64,000 nt of DNA from the NCBI RefSeq assembly GCF_029840635.1, contig NZ_JAOCCU010000006.1:62001-126000 (forward strand), in the 5' to 3' direction. The notes beneath the pieces are model-generated. The model saw only the letters and a program-made list of their open reading frames with translations. It made no database searches and was not told the origin of the DNA. Below are positions 61,401 to 64,000 of the stretch, piece after piece. The position numbers and the translations under genes were made by a program. How positions within the stretch are numbered: the first letter of the stretch is position 1; each line of letters starts with the position of its first letter. The stretch comes from Mitsuaria sp. GD03876. GTDB taxonomy: Bacteria > Pseudomonadota > Gammaproteobacteria > Burkholderiales > Burkholderiaceae_C.

Positions 61401-61706
61401 CTACTCGAATGCGCGAAGCAGTTCGGCGAGGTTTCGTGAGGAGTGAAGGACCCGCAGGACGTCCACGCGCTCAAGCTCCTCGTTGGCCAAGTAGAGGATC
61501 TGGTAGGCCCCGTGGACTCGCCGTCGAAGGCCGGAGACGGCATAGCGAGGCACCACCCTGAAGGACCTGCCCATGGTGGAGAGCTGCTCGATCTTTTCGC
61601 GTAGTTCCGCAGCGAAGCTCGCTGCGCGCCGGGGATTCGCTCGGTCGATGTACGCGGCGATCTCGCGCAGGTCATTCAATGCCTCCGGTTGGAGGCGCAC
61701 CTTCAT
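61401..61706 (-). CDS. parE: ParE-family toxin, right copy
   Basis: 101 residues: KVRLQPEALNDLREIAAYIDRANPRRAASFAAELREKIEQL, GRSFRVVPRYAVSGLRRRVHGAYQILYLANEE and VLRVLHSSRNLAELLRAFE. It is homologous to the left copy at 52326 along its whole length but clearly diverged, as toxins with separate cognate antitoxins usually are. ParE poisons gyrase; here it would act if ParD is lost. Its start overlaps the antitoxin stop by four bases, as in the left module. It stands at the right border of the metal-efflux island. Confidence 0.9.
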   Translation of the reverse strand: MKVRLQPEALNDLREIAAYIDRANPRRAASFAAELREKIEQLSTMGRSFRVVPRYAVSGLRRRVHGAYQILYLANEELERVDVLRVLHSSRNLAELLRAFE

Positions 61707-61960
61707 TCGTCGCGAGGCCTCAAGGTCGGGAACTCGCTGTACAGCGTCTCGAAAGCCTCTTCAACGGAGATCCCCTTTCCCGCGCGTGCGTCAGCGATGC
61801 CTCGCTCGATCGACGCATCGAACTCCCGGAGCTGAGCATCCCGCCAGCCCTGCAATTCCTCGCTTTCGCGCAGCACCTGCGTGCGCGACGTATACCTTCC
61901 GCTCTCGATCAGATTCAGCACGATGGCCTCCAGTTCAGGTCCCAGATCGGCGTGAATCAT
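61703..61960 (-). CDS. parD: ParD-family antitoxin, right copy
   Basis: 85 residues, same length as the left copy from the equivalent ATG (MIHADLGPELEAIVLNLIESGRYTSRTQVLRESEEL). The N-terminal ribbon-helix-helix half is nearly identical to the left ParD, whereas the C-terminal half (ADARAGKGISVEEAFETLYSEF) is different, as expected if it binds a different ParE. DNA from 61870 to 62002 differs from 52789-52921 at 15 of 133 positions by my count. The conserved dyad lies at the same 73-bp distance upstream. Confidence 0.9.
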   Translation of the reverse strand: MIHADLGPELEAIVLNLIESGRYTSRTQVLRESEELQGWRDAQLREFDASIERGIADARAGKGISVEEAFETLYSEFPTLRPRDE

Positions 61961-62032
61961 CTCGGTCTCTCCATCGCAAGGAAATCGCTTGGTAGGGGGT
62001 GATCGCATCCCCAACTAGGGGGGCACCTCTGG

Positions 62033-62046
62033 GCGAATTTGTTCGC
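62033..62046. promoter_or_regulatory. Conserved dyad upstream of right parDE, probable operator
   Basis: gcgaatttgttcgc, differing by one base from the left module dyad and at identical distance (73 bp) from the antitoxin start. It lies 15 bp past the stop of the GGDEF-EAL gene on the same strand, so the module has its own promoter. Confidence 0.6.
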
Positions 62047-62061
62047 GTGGGTCAGCGCGCC

Positions 62062-64000
62062 TCACAACCCCGCCAGGATCGTGCTCGCGCGCGCGTCGCC
62101 GAGGTCCGGCGGTTCCCAGTCGCGCAGCCATTGCGCGAACTGCTCGGCCGGCATCGGGCGCGACAGGAAATAACCCTGGCCCTGGTCGCAGCCCAAGGTC
62201 TGCAGCAGCGTCCACTGCTTCGTCGTCTCCAGCCCCTCCGCCACCACCGACAACCCCAGGTTGTGCGCCAGCTCGATCGTCGAGCGCACGATCTTCGCGT
62301 CGTCGATGTCGCGCTCCATGTTCATCACGAAGCTGCGGTCGATCTTGAGCTCGTCCACCGACAGCTGCTTCAGATACGCCAGCGACGAGTACCCCGTCCC
62401 GAAGTCGTCGATCGACAGCTTGAAGCCCAGCGCATGCAGCTGCTCCAGCGTCTGCAGCGCGCGCTGCGGGTCGTCCATGATCGCGGACTCGGTGATCTCC
62501 AGGCACAGCGCCGGCGGCGGCACGCCCGCCACCAGGTCCGCCACCTTGATCGGCAGGTCCTGGTCCATCAGGTCTCGCGTCGACAGGTTCACGCTGATCG
62601 GCAGCGCCAGGCCATCCCGCTGCAATTCCATCCACGCCATGGCCGACGCATGCAGCACCCACGCGGTGATCTGCCGGATGAAGCCGGTCTGTTCCGCGAA
62701 GGGAATGAACGCCATCGGCGGCACCAGCCCGCGCTCCGGATGCTGCCAGCGCACGAGCGCCTCCGCGCCCGAGATCCGCTGCCCGTGCAGGTCCACCTTC
62801 GGCTGCAGGAACAGCCGCAATTCCCCGGCGTCGATCGCGTGTCTCAACTCGCTCAGCAGCGACAGCGATTCCTGGCTCGCCGCGTCCATGCTCGGCGCGT
62901 AGACCTCGCACCCGCTCTGCCCACGCTTGGCCGCGTGCATCGCGAGCTCCGCCCGCGCCAGCAGCAGCATCGGATCGCGCCCATGCTGCGGGAACAGCGC
63001 CACCCCCATCCCCGCCGACAGGTCCACCGTCTGGTCGTCGATGCTCAGCGCCCGCTCGAAATCACGCTGGATGCGCTTGCAGATCGCCTCGGCCCGCGTC
63101 GCCCCGGCGCCTTCGATCAGCAGCAGGAACTCGTCGCCGCCGACCCGCGCGATCAGCCGCACCTCGTCCTTCAGCAGGTGCTGCAGCCGGTCCGCCACCG
63201 CGCGCAGCAAGCGGTCGCCGAAAGCCCGGCCCAGCACGTCGTTGACATGCTTGAAGCGGTCCAGGTTCAGCATCAGCAGCGAGAAGCGCACGTCGCTGTC
63301 CGCCATCCGCCGCGCCAGCGCCTGGTGGAACTGCTCCCGGTTCGGGAGGTCCGTCAGCGGGTCCCAGAACGCGAGCCGGTTGACCTCCTCCTCGCGCGCG
63401 CGAATGCCCTGGCGCATCGCCTCGAAGGCCTCGGCCAGGTCGCCGATCTCGTCGCTCGACGGCCGCGTCACCGGCCGCGCGTAATCGCCTTGGCCGAGCC
63501 GGTGCGCCTCGCTCGCCAGCGCCTTCACCGGACCGCTGATGCGCCGCGCCGTCAGCACCGCGCCGACCGCGAACAGCAGCACGCCCGCCGCGCTCAAGCC
63601 CAGCAGCATCCACTGCAGCCGCCGGTACGGCGCCAGCGCCTCGTCCACCGAGCGCAGCAGCAGCATCGCCACCGACTTGTCGATGTCACCCCCGTGCGCC
63701 AGCGGCTGCAGCCGGGCCTGGAACTGCTCGCCGTCGAGCTCCAGGTGGAAGGTCTGCACGCCGCGCTCCGCCGCGGACTGGGCCGGCAGCGCCTGCACCG
63801 CGCGCGCGGTCGCCGCCTCGTCCAGCACCGACGCCAGCACCTGCCATTGCCCCGACGTCGACTGCGCCAGCAGCACGCCCTGGATGCGCACGATGCGCTT
63901 GAGCTCCGCGAGCTGGTCGCCCTTCATCTCGAAGCCGGTGAAGATCCAGCCGCCCAGCCCGGCCGCCCGCATCCGCGCCACCACCACCTGGTAGGCCTTG
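62062..64000 (-). CDS. GGDEF-EAL cyclic-di-GMP signalling protein (5' end outside window)
   Basis: The frame is open to the right edge, leaving about 645 residues. In order: the end of a periplasmic sensor domain, a membrane helix (MLLGLSAAGVLLFAVGAVLTA), HAMP (RRISGPVKALASEAHRLGQGDYARPV), a GGDEF domain with an intact ARVGGDEFLLLIEG active site and the FKHVNDVLGRAFGD loop, and an EAL domain with ISGAEALVRWQHPERG, NLSTRDL, EITESAIM and DDFGTGYSSLAYLKQL. Both cyclase and phosphodiesterase motifs look active, so the net effect on c-di-GMP depends on the signal. The gene end is 57 bp from the right parDE promoter dyad region. It is outside the metal-efflux island. Confidence 0.9.
   Translation of the reverse strand, partial: KAYQVVVARMRAAGLGGWIFTGFEMKGDQLAELKRIVRIQGVLLAQSTSGQWQVLASVLDEAATARAVQALPAQSAAERGVQTFHLELDGEQFQARLQPLAHGGDIDKSVAMLLLRSVDEALAPYRRLQWMLLGLSAAGVLLFAVGAVLTARRISGPVKALASEAHRLGQGDYARPVTRPSSDEIGDLAEAFEAMRQGIRAREEEVNRLAFWDPLTDLPNREQFHQALARRMADSDVRFSLLMLNLDRFKHVNDVLGRAFGDRLLRAVADRLQHLLKDEVRLIARVGGDEFLLLIEGAGATRAEAICKRIQRDFERALSIDDQTVDLSAGMGVALFPQHGRDPMLLLARAELAMHAAKRGQSGCEVYAPSMDAASQESLSLLSELRHAIDAGELRLFLQPKVDLHGQRISGAEALVRWQHPERGLVPPMAFIPFAEQTGFIRQITAWVLHASAMAWMELQRDGLALPISVNLSTRDLMDQDLPIKVADLVAGVPPPALCLEITESAIMDDPQRALQTLEQLHALGFKLSIDDFGTGYSSLAYLKQLSVDELKIDRSFVMNMERDIDDAKIVRSTIELAHNLGLSVVAEGLETTKQWTLLQTLGCDQGQGYFLSRPMPAEQFAQWLRDWEPPDLGDARASTILAGL

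Overview
The window reads as chromosomal DNA of a very GC-rich betaproteobacterium, most likely of the order Burkholderiales (Roseateles/Mitsuaria/Rubrivivax-like). This placement is an inference from codon usage dominated by G or C at third positions, the metX-metW pair, the lptD-surA-rsmA block, the MaeB-type malic enzyme and the density of two-component systems. No tRNA, rRNA, insertion sequence, integrase or CRISPR array was found.

Layout. 0-4.6 kb: the tail of a probable M14 carboxypeptidase, then a minus-strand cluster of response regulator, sensor kinase, thioredoxin and esterase. 4.7-7.9 kb: an SPFH/band-7 membrane protein followed by a secreted SH3-like protein. 7.9-15.3 kb: a large PAS-rich hybrid kinase, pyrF, a GNAT acetyltransferase and an OmpR/EnvZ-type pair. 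15.5-17.6 kb: a small outer-membrane barrel with a perfect terminator, convergent with purB. 17.9-20.7 kb: an unusual lipoprotein that joins a polysaccharide deacetylase, a caspase-like protease and TPRs. 20.9-27.6 kb: GNAT, two glutathione transferases, an M48 protease with a DUF898 membrane protein, and sppA; an inverted repeat and a 32-bp tandem repeat lie between the first two. 27.6-29.5 kb: a SAM-II-like riboswitch plus attenuator ahead of metX-metW. 29.6-34.2 kb: AstE-like zinc enzyme, alpha/beta hydrolase, M20 peptidase, LysR regulator. 34.3-40.2 kb: envelope block amgK / lptD-surA-rsmA. 40.2-41.2 kb: a lower-GC pocket with an orphan barstar and a possible small protein. 41.3-48.7 kb: malic enzyme divergent from a DctSR-like pair, then thiL, pgpA and pncC. 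48.8-52.3 kb: a TPR O-GlcNAc-transferase-like protein and a candidate metalloprotease effector with a lipoprotein immunity partner. 52.3-62.05 kb: an RND cation efflux operon with its own two-component system, flanked on both sides by paralogous ParDE toxin-antitoxin modules in the same orientation. 62.06 kb to the end: a GGDEF-EAL protein cut by the window edge.

The most interesting parts are: (1) the ParDE-bracketed metal-efflux island, where both modules keep about 89% DNA identity over the antitoxin 5' end and an identically spaced 14-bp dyad while their 3' halves have diverged; (2) the deacetylase-caspase-TPR lipoprotein; (3) the HExxH effector / lipoprotein immunity candidate; (4) the compact metX riboswitch-attenuator leader; (5) the orphan barstar pocket. 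All coordinates were derived by reading the sequence; no database or folding program was run.
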